Position numbers and translations under genes: made by a program. Shown here piece after piece: positions 5,814-5,886 of a DNA stretch of 5,886 nucleotides. The notes under the pieces are model-generated. The model saw nothing but the letters and a program-made list of their open reading frames with translations. It was not told where the DNA came from and searched no databases. The DNA lies in NCBI GenBank assembly GCA_011048485.1, contig DSDX01000143.1, positions 1 through 5,886 on the forward strand, written 5' to 3'. Source of the stretch: Candidatus Aminicenantota bacterium. Lineage in GTDB: Bacteria; Acidobacteriota; Aminicenantia; Aminicenantales; Saccharicenantaceae. Position 1 is the stretch's first letter. Every line of letters begins with the position of its first letter.

Positions 5814-5886
5814 ATGAAGTGGAGCGTGACCGGCATCCTCATCCTTTTCGCCGCGTTCATCGCGCTCCTCATCTTCAGCCCGAACC
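5814..5886 (+). CDS. Start of a membrane-anchored or exported protein (5' end only)
   Basis: Only the first 24 codons are visible before the right edge: MKWSVTG, then a hydrophobic run ILILFAAFIALLIF, then SPN. This is an N-terminal membrane anchor or an uncleaved signal. A GGAGGG ribosome-binding site lies about 8 nt upstream of the ATG. The spacing to the preceding small membrane protein gene (43 bp, same strand, no visible terminator) suggests an operon. The family cannot be named from this fragment. Confidence 0.62.
   Translation, partial: MKWSVTGILILFAAFIALLIFSPN

Noticed and set aside
5501..5872. N-terminal extension of the Memo-AMMECR1 frame up to 5872
   Set aside because: The extra codons run through the divergent promoter region and antisense to the 44-residue gene. 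The ATG at 5500 has a ribosome-binding site and a signal peptide, so the extension is only an absence of stops.

Overview
The window is GC-rich bacterial chromosome (well over 60% G+C by eye), densely packed with housekeeping-type genes. There is no mobile element, CRISPR array, tRNA or rRNA. The gene mix is a zinc-ribbon type L28 protein, a bifunctional Rel, a GmhB-like phosphatase, an FmdB zinc ribbon and an AmmeMemoRadiSam protein. Together with the high G+C this would fit an Acidobacteriota/Aminicenantota- or Deltaproteobacteria-like genome; the lineage is inference and only weakly held.

Layout. (1) Positions 1-611, minus strand: a small TPR lipoprotein whose stop overlaps (ATGA) the start of a second predicted lipoprotein. 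The second gene runs off the left edge and carries what looks like an Nfu N-terminal domain. (2) Positions 612-732: a bidirectional promoter region with good sigma70-type elements on both strands. (3) Positions 733-924, plus strand: rpmB (ribosomal protein L28). It converges on rel with only 6 bp between the two stop codons. (4) Positions 931-3995, minus strand: an apparent operon fmdB-like, gmhB-like, rel. It has an extended -10 promoter in front of fmdB, and the gmhB-like and rel genes overlap. (5) Positions 4055-5500, minus strand: a predicted exported fusion of a Memo-like domain and an AMMECR1 domain, lying 59 bp upstream of fmdB. (6) Positions 5501-5635: a second divergent promoter region. 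(7) From 5636 to the right edge, plus strand: a 44-residue single-span membrane protein, then the first 24 codons of another membrane-anchored or exported protein.

How the genes fit together. Rel makes and degrades (p)ppGpp. The HAD phosphatase probably acts in heptose or other sugar-phosphate metabolism for the cell surface. FmdB-like zinc ribbons have no firmly assigned role. The Memo/AMMECR1 fusion belongs to a widespread but biochemically obscure system; here it appears to be sent across the inner membrane, and no radical SAM partner is visible. The two most unusual points are that exported fusion and the lipoprotein leader in front of an Nfu_N-like domain. I see no clear case for a wholly new multi-gene system in this window.
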